Below, one piece after another: positions 39,684 through 48,230 of a DNA stretch of 64,000 nucleotides. A program made the translations under genes and the position numbers. The DNA lies in assembly GCA_963763135.1 (NCBI GenBank), contig CAVXNJ010000006.1, positions 13,311 to 77,310 of the forward strand. The letters run 5' to 3'. The notes under the pieces are model-generated. The model had not been told where the DNA came from, searched no databases, and was given only the letters and a program-made list of their open reading frames with translations. The DNA is from JANMZO01 sp963763135. GTDB lineage: Bacteria > Actinomycetota > Acidimicrobiia > Acidimicrobiales > JANYDT01. The number at the start of each line of letters is the position of its first letter. The first letter of the stretch is position 1.

Positions 39684-42107
39684 CTAAACGGTTGTCGTGA
39701 GTGTGGTGACGATGTCCCTCGACGAGAAACCGATGCGTAGTTCGCGGGACCCCGGTCGGACCGCCCACGACTTGGACGTTACGTCCCAGTGCGATGCCCA
39801 GCGCGGGTTGAGCTGAACGGTCAGGGTCGAAGTCTGCGACCCGACCAATGTGGCCTTGGCGAATCCGACGAGTTGCTGGGCCGGGTCATCGGCCGCCCCC
39901 GTCCCTTCCGGGTCGCAGCCGTAGACCTGCACGACGACCTGACCGCGGCGATCCCCTCGGTTCGCAACCACCACTTCCACCGACGTAGGAGAAACAATTT
40001 GCGCGCTTACTATCTCGGCGGCGGCGTAGCTCAGACCGTGACCGAAGGCGAAGAGCGGCTCGCGACCCGTCGTGTCGTACCAGCGGTAGCCGATCAGGCG
40101 CCCCTCCAGGTACTTGGCCGCACCATTTCGTCCGGGGTGATGCTCGAACGACGGGGAATCCTCAAATCGTCGGGGCAGCGTTACCGGAAGGCGCCCACCG
40201 GGATCGACTTCACCCAGAAGTACGTCGACGAGAGCATCTCCGAATTCCTGGCCGGGAAACCACGTGAACAGCACGGCATCGACCTCGTCGACCCAAGGCA
40301 TCGCAACCGGCGAGCCGGCGTTGACGACGACTATCGTACGCGGACTTACCTTTGCCACTTCCCGAACAAGTTCGTCTTGACGGCCCGGCAGGTCAATGTT
40401 CGGGCGGTCGTAACCTTCGCTCTCCCAGTCTTCGTTGGTTCCGACGACGATTATCGAAACGTCTGAACGAGCCGCCAGATCGACCGCCTCCGCGAACGGG
40501 TCGACCACCACCGGACCGCTACCGCCGATGATCACACCCCGAAGAAGTCCCTCGCCACGACCCTCGTACTCGGCCACAAATTTGTACGAGCGCTCACTTT
40601 CCAGCGACACGGTTCCCACGACCTGCTTGGTACCCATGCCGAAGAACGAACCTCCGAGCGGGCTGTCGGCATCGTCAGCTACGACGATGCCGTCGACCAG
40701 GATCCTCGCCCGACCGACACTCATTACGCCGAAGTTCCATTCGCCCGAGACCGTCGGCGTGAGCGTGGCTTCGATCCGCACGGCAAACGTCGCCCGGTCG
40801 AGTCCGTTCGGCGCCTCGGGCCAGATAAGACTGAATCGGCGGAGATCTTCGGTCAGCACCACCGGTCCACCAGCTTCAAGATCGGCGGAGTTCGCGAAAT
40901 ACGAAACGCGGCCATCTGTGATGCTGTCGGGCGTCAAGGGCGGAAGTCCACGATGGATCGAACAGCCCGGAGCGTGAAGCACCTGGGTCTGATCCGAGGC
41001 GATCCGGCGGGTGATCGCCTCGAGCGGATGAACCTGATGCACCGCGTTCACGAGCGCCGACCCACCGCCCATGATGCGTCCGCGTAGGGCGTTCGGCCCG
41101 ATAACGGCGACCCTTTCGAAAGCGTTTGCAGCGAGTGGGAGTGCGTCGTCTTTGTTTCGCAGTAGCACCATCCCCGCAGCCCCGGCAGCACGGATCAGCT
41201 CGCGGTCTTCCGGTTCGTCCCGTGTGATCTCGGGGCCGGGACCCCCGTCGGCAATGGCTCCGATACGGTCCATGAAGCGCAGCATGCGACGGGCTGTGGA
41301 ACGAACCAGGCTCGCTTCGACCGTCCCTGCGGCGACCGCTTCGGCCAGACGTTGACCACGGAGTCGCGGCGGACCCGGCATCTCCAGATCGAGTCCGGCT
41401 TCGAGACCTTCGACCGTCGAGTGGAGTCCGAACCAGTCGCTCATCACGATTCCGTCGAAGCCCCACTCGTCTCGGAGGACGTCGGTGAGGAGCTCCTTCG
41501 AATCCGCCGACCACGGCCCGTTGATCCGGTTGTACGCCGTCATGATGGCCATCGCGCCTGCTTCGCGCACCGCAGCTTCGAACGGCTGCAGGTACACCTC
41601 ACGCAGGGTCCGCTGGTCGATCTGGCTGTCGATGGTCATCCGCTCGAACTCGGTGTCGTTGCCCACGTAGTGCTTCACGCAAGCGGCCACACCCTCGGAC
41701 TGCACGCCCTTCACGTACCCGACGGTGATACGCGCGCTCAGGTACGCGTCTTCACTCTGACACTCGAAGTTGCGCCCGCCGACCGGCGTTCGATGGAGAT
41801 TCACCGTAGGAGCGAGGAGAACCCGGGCTCCTTTGGCGCGTGTCTCGCGGCCCAGCAGCTGACCGATCGTCTCAACGAGGACCGGGTCCCAGGTGGCCCC
41901 GAGCGAGGTACCGCACGGGACGTTCACCGACGCGGGACCGGTGAAACTCGTACCGCGTACGCCGGCCGGTCCGTCGCTGACGCGCATCGATGGGATACCA
42001 GCGTGTTCGATGGCCGCGGTGTGCCAATTGTCGATTCCGGCCAACAGAGAAATCTGTTCGTCAAGCGTCAGGGAATCGAGAAGGGAATCGAGTTCGGCAT
42101 CAGTCAT
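39684..42107 (-). CDS. Glycoside hydrolase family 3 beta-glucosidase-like enzyme with PA14 domain
   Basis: 807 residues: GH3 N-terminal barrel (about 10-285), alpha/beta sandwich interrupted by a PA14 domain (about 395-545; VSGEWNFGVMSVGRARILVDG), and a C-terminal fibronectin-III-like domain. The nucleophile is Asp224 in GIVMSDWFG; substrate-binding residues lie in GRNFECQSEDAYL and CVKHYVGNDTE. No signal peptide, so it should hydrolyse imported beta-glucosides inside the cell. ATG 42107 lies 36 bp from a LacI-type operator. It is divergent from the sugar ABC operon and clearly part of the same regulon. Confidence 0.95.
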   Translation of the reverse strand: MTDAELDSLLDSLTLDEQISLLAGIDNWHTAAIEHAGIPSMRVSDGPAGVRGTSFTGPASVNVPCGTSLGATWDPVLVETIGQLLGRETRAKGARVLLAPTVNLHRTPVGGRNFECQSEDAYLSARITVGYVKGVQSEGVAACVKHYVGNDTEFERMTIDSQIDQRTLREVYLQPFEAAVREAGAMAIMTAYNRINGPWSADSKELLTDVLRDEWGFDGIVMSDWFGLHSTVEGLEAGLDLEMPGPPRLRGQRLAEAVAAGTVEASLVRSTARRMLRFMDRIGAIADGGPGPEITRDEPEDRELIRAAGAAGMVLLRNKDDALPLAANAFERVAVIGPNALRGRIMGGGSALVNAVHQVHPLEAITRRIASDQTQVLHAPGCSIHRGLPPLTPDSITDGRVSYFANSADLEAGGPVVLTEDLRRFSLIWPEAPNGLDRATFAVRIEATLTPTVSGEWNFGVMSVGRARILVDGIVVADDADSPLGGSFFGMGTKQVVGTVSLESERSYKFVAEYEGRGEGLLRGVIIGGSGPVVVDPFAEAVDLAARSDVSIIVVGTNEDWESEGYDRPNIDLPGRQDELVREVAKVSPRTIVVVNAGSPVAMPWVDEVDAVLFTWFPGQEFGDALVDVLLGEVDPGGRLPVTLPRRFEDSPSFEHHPGRNGAAKYLEGRLIGYRWYDTTGREPLFAFGHGLSYAAAEIVSAQIVSPTSVEVVVANRGDRRGQVVVQVYGCDPEGTGAADDPAQQLVGFAKATLVGSQTSTLTVQLNPRWASHWDVTSKSWAVRPGSRELRIGFSSRDIVTTLTTTV

Positions 42108-42142
42108 GGAAGCGGACCCTAACGCATTCCGCCGTGCGGAAG

Positions 42143-42156
42143 TGGAAACGCTTTCA
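42143..42156. promoter_or_regulatory. LacI-family operator O1
   Basis: TGGAAACGCTTTCA has the central CG and flanking AAA/TTT of LacI-type sites (5 of 7 base pairs symmetric). It is 36 bp upstream of the GH3 start codon. Confidence 0.65.
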
Positions 42157-42229
42157 GTTGCATTTCGTCATCAAACCGTAACTTATGGGTGACAACAGGC
42201 ACACACTCTAACCATCTGCTAACATTTCT

Positions 42230-42243
42230 TGAAAGCGCTTGCA
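42230..42243. promoter_or_regulatory. LacI-family operator O2
   Basis: TGAAAGCGCTTGCA is symmetric at 6 of 7 pairs around the central CG, the textbook LacI/GalR form. It lies 37 bp upstream of the binding-protein start codon, mirroring O1. Confidence 0.75.
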
Positions 42244-42280
42244 TCAGCAGGCGTGCTCCGATCCACCAAGGGGAGAAATA

Positions 42281-43597
42281 ATGAAACTTGTGAAAACGGC
42301 TGCTGTAGCTGCCGCCTTTGCAATGATCGCCGGGTCCCCGGCGATTGCCGCGACCACAGCCAAAAAGACGACCTCGCTGCTTAAGGGCAAGATCGCCTGC
42401 AAGAACCAGTACAAGGGCAAGAAGGTCACGATCTTCTCCCCGAACGACACCGTGGGTGACATCAAGAACTTCGGCGCCGCTTGGGCTCCGTTCGAGAAGT
42501 GCACCGGCGTCAAGATCACCTGGGAAGGCACGAAGACGTTCGAAGCCGATGTCAAGCTGCGCCTCGCAGGCGGCAACGCGCCGGGCATCATCGACTTCCC
42601 GCAGCCGGGCCTCATGGCAGCCCAGGCCAAGGCCGGCAAGCTGATCGAGCTTCCCGCCGACATCAAAGCCGACATCTCGAACAATCTCCTCGGTGGCTGG
42701 CTCGGCTACAGCACCGTCAACGGCAAGGTCTACGGCTATCCGTTCCGTCAGAACTTCAAGTCGTTCGTCTGGTACTCGCCCAAGGCGTTCGCCGCCAAGG
42801 GCTACAAGGTTCCGACTTCGCTCGACGAGCTGAAGACCCTTTCCGACAAGATCGTCACCGACGGCGGCACGCCGTGGTGTGCCGGTATCGAGTCCGGTGC
42901 AGCAACCGGTTGGGTCATCACCGACTGGGTCGAAGACATGATGCTTCGCACCACGACCCCCGCGAACTACGACAAGTGGATCGACCACTCCCTCAAGTTC
43001 GACTCGCCTGAAGTCAAGACCGCGTTCGACGCCGTCGGTTCGTACCTGAAGAACGAGAAGTACGTCGGCAACGTCAAGGCCATCGCCACGACGAAGTTCC
43101 AAGACGGCGGCCTCCCGATCCTCGACGGCAAGTGCTTCATGCACCGCCAGGCCAACTTCTACAAGTCGAACTGGCCGGCCGGCACGACCTTCGGCGACAG
43201 CGGCACCGTCAACGCCTTCTACCTCCCGATGGCCAAGGCCAGCGACCCGAAGGCCATGCTCGGCGGCGGCGACATCAACGCTGCAACCAACAAGAAGCCC
43301 GAAACCATCGACACGATGCGCTACCTCGCCTCGGTTGACTGGGCCAACGCCACCGCAGCCAACATGGGCAACTTCTCGCCCCGCAAGGACTACGACACCA
43401 GCCTCCTGCCCGACAAGTTCGACCAGGTCTTCGCGAACATCGGTAAGTCCGCAGCGACGTTCCGCTTCGACGCTTCCGACCTGATGCCGGGCGCAGTTGG
43501 CTCCGGTTCGTTCTGGAAGGAAGCCACCTCGTGGATCACCGGACAGAGCACCGACGACACCCTGGCCAACATCGACAAGAGCTGGCCCGCAAGCTGA
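42281..43597 (+). CDS. Sugar ABC transporter solute-binding protein
   Basis: 438 residues of the extracellular binding protein family 1. A Sec signal peptide (MKLVKTAAVAAAFAMIAG, cleavage near AIA-A at residues 23-24) has no lipobox cysteine; the first Cys is at residue 40. Mature features: VTIFSPNDT, a GIIDFPQPG segment, YPFRQNFKSFVWYSPKAF, and several Cys that may form disulfides. It should deliver a glucoside to the two permeases. ATG 42281 has AAGGGGAG upstream. A strong hairpin after the gene probably lets it be made in excess over the permeases. Confidence 0.93.
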   Translation: MKLVKTAAVAAAFAMIAGSPAIAATTAKKTTSLLKGKIACKNQYKGKKVTIFSPNDTVGDIKNFGAAWAPFEKCTGVKITWEGTKTFEADVKLRLAGGNAPGIIDFPQPGLMAAQAKAGKLIELPADIKADISNNLLGGWLGYSTVNGKVYGYPFRQNFKSFVWYSPKAFAAKGYKVPTSLDELKTLSDKIVTDGGTPWCAGIESGAATGWVITDWVEDMMLRTTTPANYDKWIDHSLKFDSPEVKTAFDAVGSYLKNEKYVGNVKAIATTKFQDGGLPILDGKCFMHRQANFYKSNWPAGTTFGDSGTVNAFYLPMAKASDPKAMLGGGDINAATNKKPETIDTMRYLASVDWANATAANMGNFSPRKDYDTSLLPDKFDQVFANIGKSAATFRFDASDLMPGAVGSGSFWKEATSWITGQSTDDTLANIDKSWPAS

Positions 43598-43622
43598 TTA
43601 ACCCCACACAGGGTTGAACTTT

Positions 43623-43654
43623 GGGAAGGGCCGCGAGCGATCGCGGCCCTTTCC
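43623..43654 (+). terminator. Strong hairpin between binding-protein and permease genes
   Basis: A 14-bp stem (one G-U pair) closes on a GCGA tetraloop (43637-43640): AAGGGCCGCGA with TCGCGGCCCTT forms its core. A short T-containing stretch follows. It is 26 bp after the stop and should act as a partial terminator or as a 3' stabiliser of the upstream message. Confidence 0.8.
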
Positions 43655-43715
43655 GGTTATGTTTTCAAGAACGAGCAGTCTGAACACTGAACACCTGAGA
43701 TAGAGGGCAGCCAAA

Positions 43716-44717
43716 ATGGGGCAGCTGGTAAGTGCGTTGATCACCGTGGTTCTCGGACTCGGCGGATTCGTTGGAGGGTTGTTGGCCCTGTATGCGATAA
43801 CGATGGCGTTTCCGAAACGGTTCCGCGACGGCGGCCAGATCGCCGTCTTTCTCGGTCCAGCCATCGTTCTGATCATCATCGGGTTGCTGGTCCCCGCCCT
43901 TCGAACAGCGTTTCTGAGCCTCTTCTCCGACCGGGAGAACAGCCATCCGTTCGGCGGCCTGGCCAACTACAAGTTCATCTTCACCGATTCGAAGATGCTG
44001 TTGGCTCTCACGAACTCGGCGCTCTGGGTGATCTTCGGCGGAACCACCAGCACGATTCTCGGCTTGAGCATCGCCCGCTACATCGACGGGGCGAAGGGCG
44101 AGAAGGTCGCAAAGTCGCTCATCTTCATTCCCCAGGCGCTCTCGCTGGCCGGTGCCGGCATCATCTGGAAGTTCGTCTACGACGGCCCGCCGTTCGCCTA
44201 CGGCCTGCTGAACGCGGTAACGAAGGTAGTTCCGGGTCTACCCGACAGCTTCGGCGGCGACGGGCAGCGGATCTGGCTCCTTGAGAGCGGAGCGCGGATG
44301 AACACGTTCCTCCTGATCGTGATCCTGGTCTGGGTCCAGACCGGATTCGCAACGGTCGTGCTTTCGGCAGCGATCAAGGGTGTGCCCGAGGCGCTGGCCG
44401 AAGCCGCCACCGTCGACGGCGCCACCAGCCGCCAGGTGTTCTACAAGGTCACCCTGCCCTACATTCGCCCGGCCATTCTCACGGTCCTCACGACCGGAAC
44501 CATCGGAGCGCTGAAGGCCTTCGACATCATTCAAGCCACGACCGGTGGAAACTTCAACACCAGCACCGTGGCCAACGAGCAATACATCAAGTTCTTCTTG
44601 GAAGACCGCGACGGACTCGCATCGGCGCTCGCCGTGCTGCTCTTCGTGATCGTGCTTCCAATAGTGGTCCTCAACCAACGGGGCCAGAAACGAGCAGCGG
44701 AGATGATGGGAGGATGA
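43716..44717 (+). CDS. Sugar ABC transporter permease (MalF type)
   Basis: 333 residues with about seven membrane segments; the first is an extra N-terminal helix (LVSALITVVLGLGGFVGGLL). The EAA loop that docks the ATPase reads EALAEAATVDGATSRQVFYKVTLP (about 228-251). It pairs with the next permease, whose start overlaps its stop (ATGA). Confidence 0.94.
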   Translation: MGQLVSALITVVLGLGGFVGGLLALYAITMAFPKRFRDGGQIAVFLGPAIVLIIIGLLVPALRTAFLSLFSDRENSHPFGGLANYKFIFTDSKMLLALTNSALWVIFGGTTSTILGLSIARYIDGAKGEKVAKSLIFIPQALSLAGAGIIWKFVYDGPPFAYGLLNAVTKVVPGLPDSFGGDGQRIWLLESGARMNTFLLIVILVWVQTGFATVVLSAAIKGVPEALAEAATVDGATSRQVFYKVTLPYIRPAILTVLTTGTIGALKAFDIIQATTGGNFNTSTVANEQYIKFFLEDRDGLASALAVLLFVIVLPIVVLNQRGQKRAAEMMGG

Positions 44718-45679
44718 GCGACATGACCGTTGTTACGACACCGGCCACCGCCCCAACGGTTGGGGTAAAGGCTGTCGAAGCCAAGGCGACGCTCGGTCGC
44801 AAGTTGTCCGACACCCTCGGGAGCCGGGCCGGTCGAGCCTTTGTGTGGGCCCTCGCCCTCTTCTGGACGGTCCCGACGTTCGGGCTTCTGCTCACGTCGT
44901 TCCGACCCGAACGGCAGATCAAGACCTCAGGTTGGTGGACGGCGTTCGCGCACCCGAAGTTCACGTTCGACAACTACTTCTCCGTCCTCGGCACCCGCTC
45001 CGGAATCGAGTTGGGTCGGTACTTCTCGAACTCCATCAAGATCGCCATCCCGGCCACGATCATCTCCGTGATGATCGCCGCGCTCGCGTCGTATGCCCTG
45101 TCGTGGATGGAATTTCGTGGACGCGAAATGGTCTACGTCGGGATCATCAGCCTGCTGGTGGTACCGCTCCAAATGGCGATCATCCCACTGCTGCGGTTGT
45201 TCAACCTCGGCGTTCACATCGGCTCGATCACCATCGTCCCGGCGCTCCACTTTCCGGCGATCGTGCAGACATGGATCGCCCACGCATGTTTCGGTATGCC
45301 GTTCTGTTTGTTCATTTTGAAGAACTTCGTATCGTCGCTCCCACCGGAGCTCATCGAAGCCGGCAAGATCGACGGCGCCGGTCACATGACGATCTTCCGT
45401 CGCATCGTTCTTCCGCTGTCGATTCCCTCGATCGCCTCCCTCGGCATCTTCCAGTTCCTGTTCATCTGGAACGACTTCTTCGTTGGCAAGATTTTCGCCG
45501 GTGGCGGCCAGAACGCCCCGATCACGGCGAAGCTGGTCGAGGTGTCCGGCAACCGCGGGCAGGACTGGCACCTTCTGACTGCGGCCGCGTTCATCTCGGC
45601 CATCGTTCCACTGAGCGTGTTCTTCTCCCTGCAGCGCTACTTCGTAAAGGGTCTTCTAGCCGGTTCCGTCAAGGGCTGA
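44714..45679 (+). CDS. Sugar ABC transporter permease (MalG type)
   Basis: 321 residues with six predicted membrane helices and the EAA loop ELIEAGKIDGAGHMTIFRRIVLP (about 213-235). The C-terminus ends in RYFVKGLLAGSVKG, the usual MalG-like motif. No ATP-binding gene follows; actinomycetes often share one MsiK-type ATPase among several importers, which is the likely explanation. Confidence 0.94.
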   Translation: MSDMTVVTTPATAPTVGVKAVEAKATLGRKLSDTLGSRAGRAFVWALALFWTVPTFGLLLTSFRPERQIKTSGWWTAFAHPKFTFDNYFSVLGTRSGIELGRYFSNSIKIAIPATIISVMIAALASYALSWMEFRGREMVYVGIISLLVVPLQMAIIPLLRLFNLGVHIGSITIVPALHFPAIVQTWIAHACFGMPFCLFILKNFVSSLPPELIEAGKIDGAGHMTIFRRIVLPLSIPSIASLGIFQFLFIWNDFFVGKIFAGGGQNAPITAKLVEVSGNRGQDWHLLTAAAFISAIVPLSVFFSLQRYFVKGLLAGSVKG

Positions 45680-45725
45680 CGCCAAACCTCGACGGTCGTC
45701 GAGGGCACAACAGGATGGAACAGAA

Positions 45726-47114
45726 ATGAAGCAGATAGTCGTCATCGGAGGGGGCACCGCCGGAAGCATCGTCGCGTCGCGCCTCTCCGAGCAACCGGAT
45801 TGGAGCGTCGTTCTGCTCGAGGCCGGTATCGACCGCGAGATCGAACCCCCCGCCGATCTGTTCGAAGCCATGGCCGAACCCGGTGCTCTGTGGGCACCAA
45901 TCGACGCCGCGCCGGGAGCTTCCGTGCTGCGGGGCAAGGGTGTCGGTGGATCTTCCGCGGTCAACGGAAGCATGTGCGCCGTTCCCCCGAGCTCGGACTT
46001 CGAGAAGTGGGAGACGTTGACTGGCGACCGGTTCTGGGGGCCGGATTCGGTCACGGCAACCTTCGACGCGCTTCTCACCGGAGCGTTGACGCTCGACGCT
46101 GAGACTCGTGGTCGGGCCGACCGCGTTCTTGCCACTCTGGCCGACGAGTTGAACCTGACCGTCCGCGACGCGACGGTCTTTCGCGACCCGCAAACCGGCG
46201 AGCGGCGGTCGTTCAGTTCCCAGGCGCTGCGCAGCGCCAGGTCCCGCCCGAATCTCGCCGTGAAGTCCGACGCGGAAGTCCAGCTCGTTCTCCCTGCGGC
46301 GGACCCAACGCAGCAAAACTACGTACACCTACATACAGGCGACGTCGTTGAAGCTGACCACGTCGTCGTGTGTGCCGGAGCAATCGGATCACCGGCGATC
46401 CTGCTCCGATCCGGCTTTACGAACCAAGCCATCGGAGACACCGTGCTCAACCACGTCGGGGTCACGATCACGCTCGAGTTCCCGGTAGCTGAACTCGATG
46501 GGATCCAACGCTCCGAACTCGACCGCGGGCCACTGACAGCCGTGCTCGGGGGTCGGGCCGACAGCATGGAGATCCTGCCGATCAATCGGGTCGGAGTCGG
46601 TCAATCCACCGGGCACTTCGGAGGGTTTCTGATCACGCCGATGCTGGCCAACTGCACCCGAGGACAGCTGCGCGTCGATGCGAGCGGCGAGCCCGTGCTC
46701 TCCTTCGTGCCGTCGTCCGAAGACCGCGCCTGTTTGCGGCAGGCCCTCAAGCTCGGCTTGCGGCTCGCCCAGCTCGCTCTCGACCGTGGTCTGGCCGTCA
46801 ACGCATTCGTCGATGCCGCGGGAACGACCGCAGAGTCGCTGACTGACCGCTCCGATGCTGAACTCGACGCGTGGATCGCCTCGCACCCGGCTCCGCTGCA
46901 TCACTACGCGGGGTCGTGTCCGATGGGGTCGCCGACCGACGCGGCACCGCTTGATCCGTCCTGCCAACTCAAAGGACACGCGGGAATCTCCGTCATCGAC
47001 GCATCCTGCTTTCCGTCGATGGTCTCCGTCGGTCCGAGCCTCACCGTCGCAATGCTGGCCGAGCGGGCAAGCGCTCGCCTGGGATCTGACCTGTTGAGGA
47101 GGTGGGCGGCATGA
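45726..47114 (+). CDS. GMC-family FAD oxidoreductase
   Basis: 462 residues. FAD-binding VVIGGGTAGSIVASRL (residues 5-20), the second flavin motif GKGVGGSSAVNGSM, and the catalytic-site His motif PLHHYAGSCPMGS, followed by the C-terminal SVGPSLTVAMLAER. No signal peptide. It lies between the permeases and the LacI gene, so it probably oxidises the imported sugar or an aglycone released by the GH3 enzyme. It is short for the family. Which hydroxyl is oxidised and the electron acceptor are unknown; similarity to MftG-type proteins is possible. Confidence 0.88.
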   Translation: MKQIVVIGGGTAGSIVASRLSEQPDWSVVLLEAGIDREIEPPADLFEAMAEPGALWAPIDAAPGASVLRGKGVGGSSAVNGSMCAVPPSSDFEKWETLTGDRFWGPDSVTATFDALLTGALTLDAETRGRADRVLATLADELNLTVRDATVFRDPQTGERRSFSSQALRSARSRPNLAVKSDAEVQLVLPAADPTQQNYVHLHTGDVVEADHVVVCAGAIGSPAILLRSGFTNQAIGDTVLNHVGVTITLEFPVAELDGIQRSELDRGPLTAVLGGRADSMEILPINRVGVGQSTGHFGGFLITPMLANCTRGQLRVDASGEPVLSFVPSSEDRACLRQALKLGLRLAQLALDRGLAVNAFVDAAGTTAESLTDRSDAELDAWIASHPAPLHHYAGSCPMGSPTDAAPLDPSCQLKGHAGISVIDASCFPSMVSVGPSLTVAMLAERASARLGSDLLRRWAA

Positions 47115-48181
47115 CGAACCTCCCCCGGCCTCCCCTGCAGGCCGCGACTATCGAAGCCGTCGCGGCGCTGGCCAAGGTGTCGGTGGCGACCGTAAGCCGG
47201 GCTCTGCGCAATCTGCCGAATGTCGCTGAGGAAACCCGCAAGCGCGTCCATATCGCTGCCGAACAACTGAACTATCGACCCGACCCGAACGCATCTCGCT
47301 TGGCTACCGGCCGGACCCAGGCCATCGGCATGGCCGTCCCTATGCTCGGGCGCTGGTACTTCTCGACGGTGGTCGGAGCGGCGCACGTGGTGCTCGTCGA
47401 CGAGGGTTACGACCTGCTCCTGTTCGGCGTCGCGACGCCCGAAGATCGTGGCCGCTTCATCACGGAATGGGCCGTGCTCGGCAAACGGGTCGACGGCGTG
47501 ATCCTCGTTGATCTCAAGCTCGACCCCAACGAAATCGAAGATCTCGCGCACGCGGAAGCGCGCGTCGGCACGATTGGCAATCTCCATTCGCCGTTCTCGT
47601 CCGTCACCGTCGACAATCGCGCGGCGTCGGCGGTGGCCGTCCGCCACCTCCTCAACCTGGGGCATCGGGAAATTGCGCTCATCGGCCATCAGCAGGGCGA
47701 CTGGCCGTTCCAGGTTCCGAACGACCGCCATGACGGTTACGTCGATGCACTCCGGGAATTCGGGATCACCCCGCGGCCCGAGCTGCAACGAGCCGGCTCC
47801 TTCGAGATCGACGGCGGATACGACGCCATGACCGACCTCCTCGCTCTGCAGAACCCACCCACGGCCGTCTTCGCCATGTCCGACGAGATGGCGTTTGGGG
47901 CGATCAAGGCGATCCGTGACCACGGGCTCCGGGTGCCGGAAGACATCTCCGTAGTCGGCTTCGACGATCACGAGATGGCCAAGGTCATGGATCTCACCAC
48001 GATTCGCCAGCCGGTGCAGGAGAGCGGCGAGCTGATCGCCCGACAAATGATCAGCATGCTCAAGGCCGCCGCCACCAACGACGCCGACGGTCTGCTACCC
48101 GTGCACCGGCAGCTCCGCACCCACCTGGTCGTCCGGCGAACCACGGCGCCCTTCTCCGCCACGCGCCTTCACCACAGCTGA
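47111..48181 (+). CDS. LacI-family transcriptional regulator
   Basis: 356 residues: helix-turn-helix (IEAVAALAKVSVATVSRALRN), hinge helix (NYRPDPNASRLATGRT) and a periplasmic-binding-like sugar domain (about 65-335) with SVTVDNRAASAVAVRHLL and AVFAMSDEMAFGAIKAI. ATG 47111 overlaps the stop of the GMC gene, so it is the last gene of the transporter operon and should repress it through O1 and O2. The inducer is presumably the imported glucoside. Confidence 0.95.
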   Translation: MTNLPRPPLQAATIEAVAALAKVSVATVSRALRNLPNVAEETRKRVHIAAEQLNYRPDPNASRLATGRTQAIGMAVPMLGRWYFSTVVGAAHVVLVDEGYDLLLFGVATPEDRGRFITEWAVLGKRVDGVILVDLKLDPNEIEDLAHAEARVGTIGNLHSPFSSVTVDNRAASAVAVRHLLNLGHREIALIGHQQGDWPFQVPNDRHDGYVDALREFGITPRPELQRAGSFEIDGGYDAMTDLLALQNPPTAVFAMSDEMAFGAIKAIRDHGLRVPEDISVVGFDDHEMAKVMDLTTIRQPVQESGELIARQMISMLKAAATNDADGLLPVHRQLRTHLVVRRTTAPFSATRLHHS

Positions 48182-48214
48182 CGCCAGGGTCGAAAGGGCC
48201 GCTCAGCACCCACC

Positions 48215-48230
48215 GATCAGCAAGCTGATC
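48215..48230. terminator. Short inverted repeat between lacI-type gene and truA
   Basis: GATCAGC-AA-GCTGATC gives 7-bp arms in the 47-bp gap between the convergent genes. The loop is too small to fold well without opening the inner pairs, so this is a weak terminator candidate. Confidence 0.3.
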
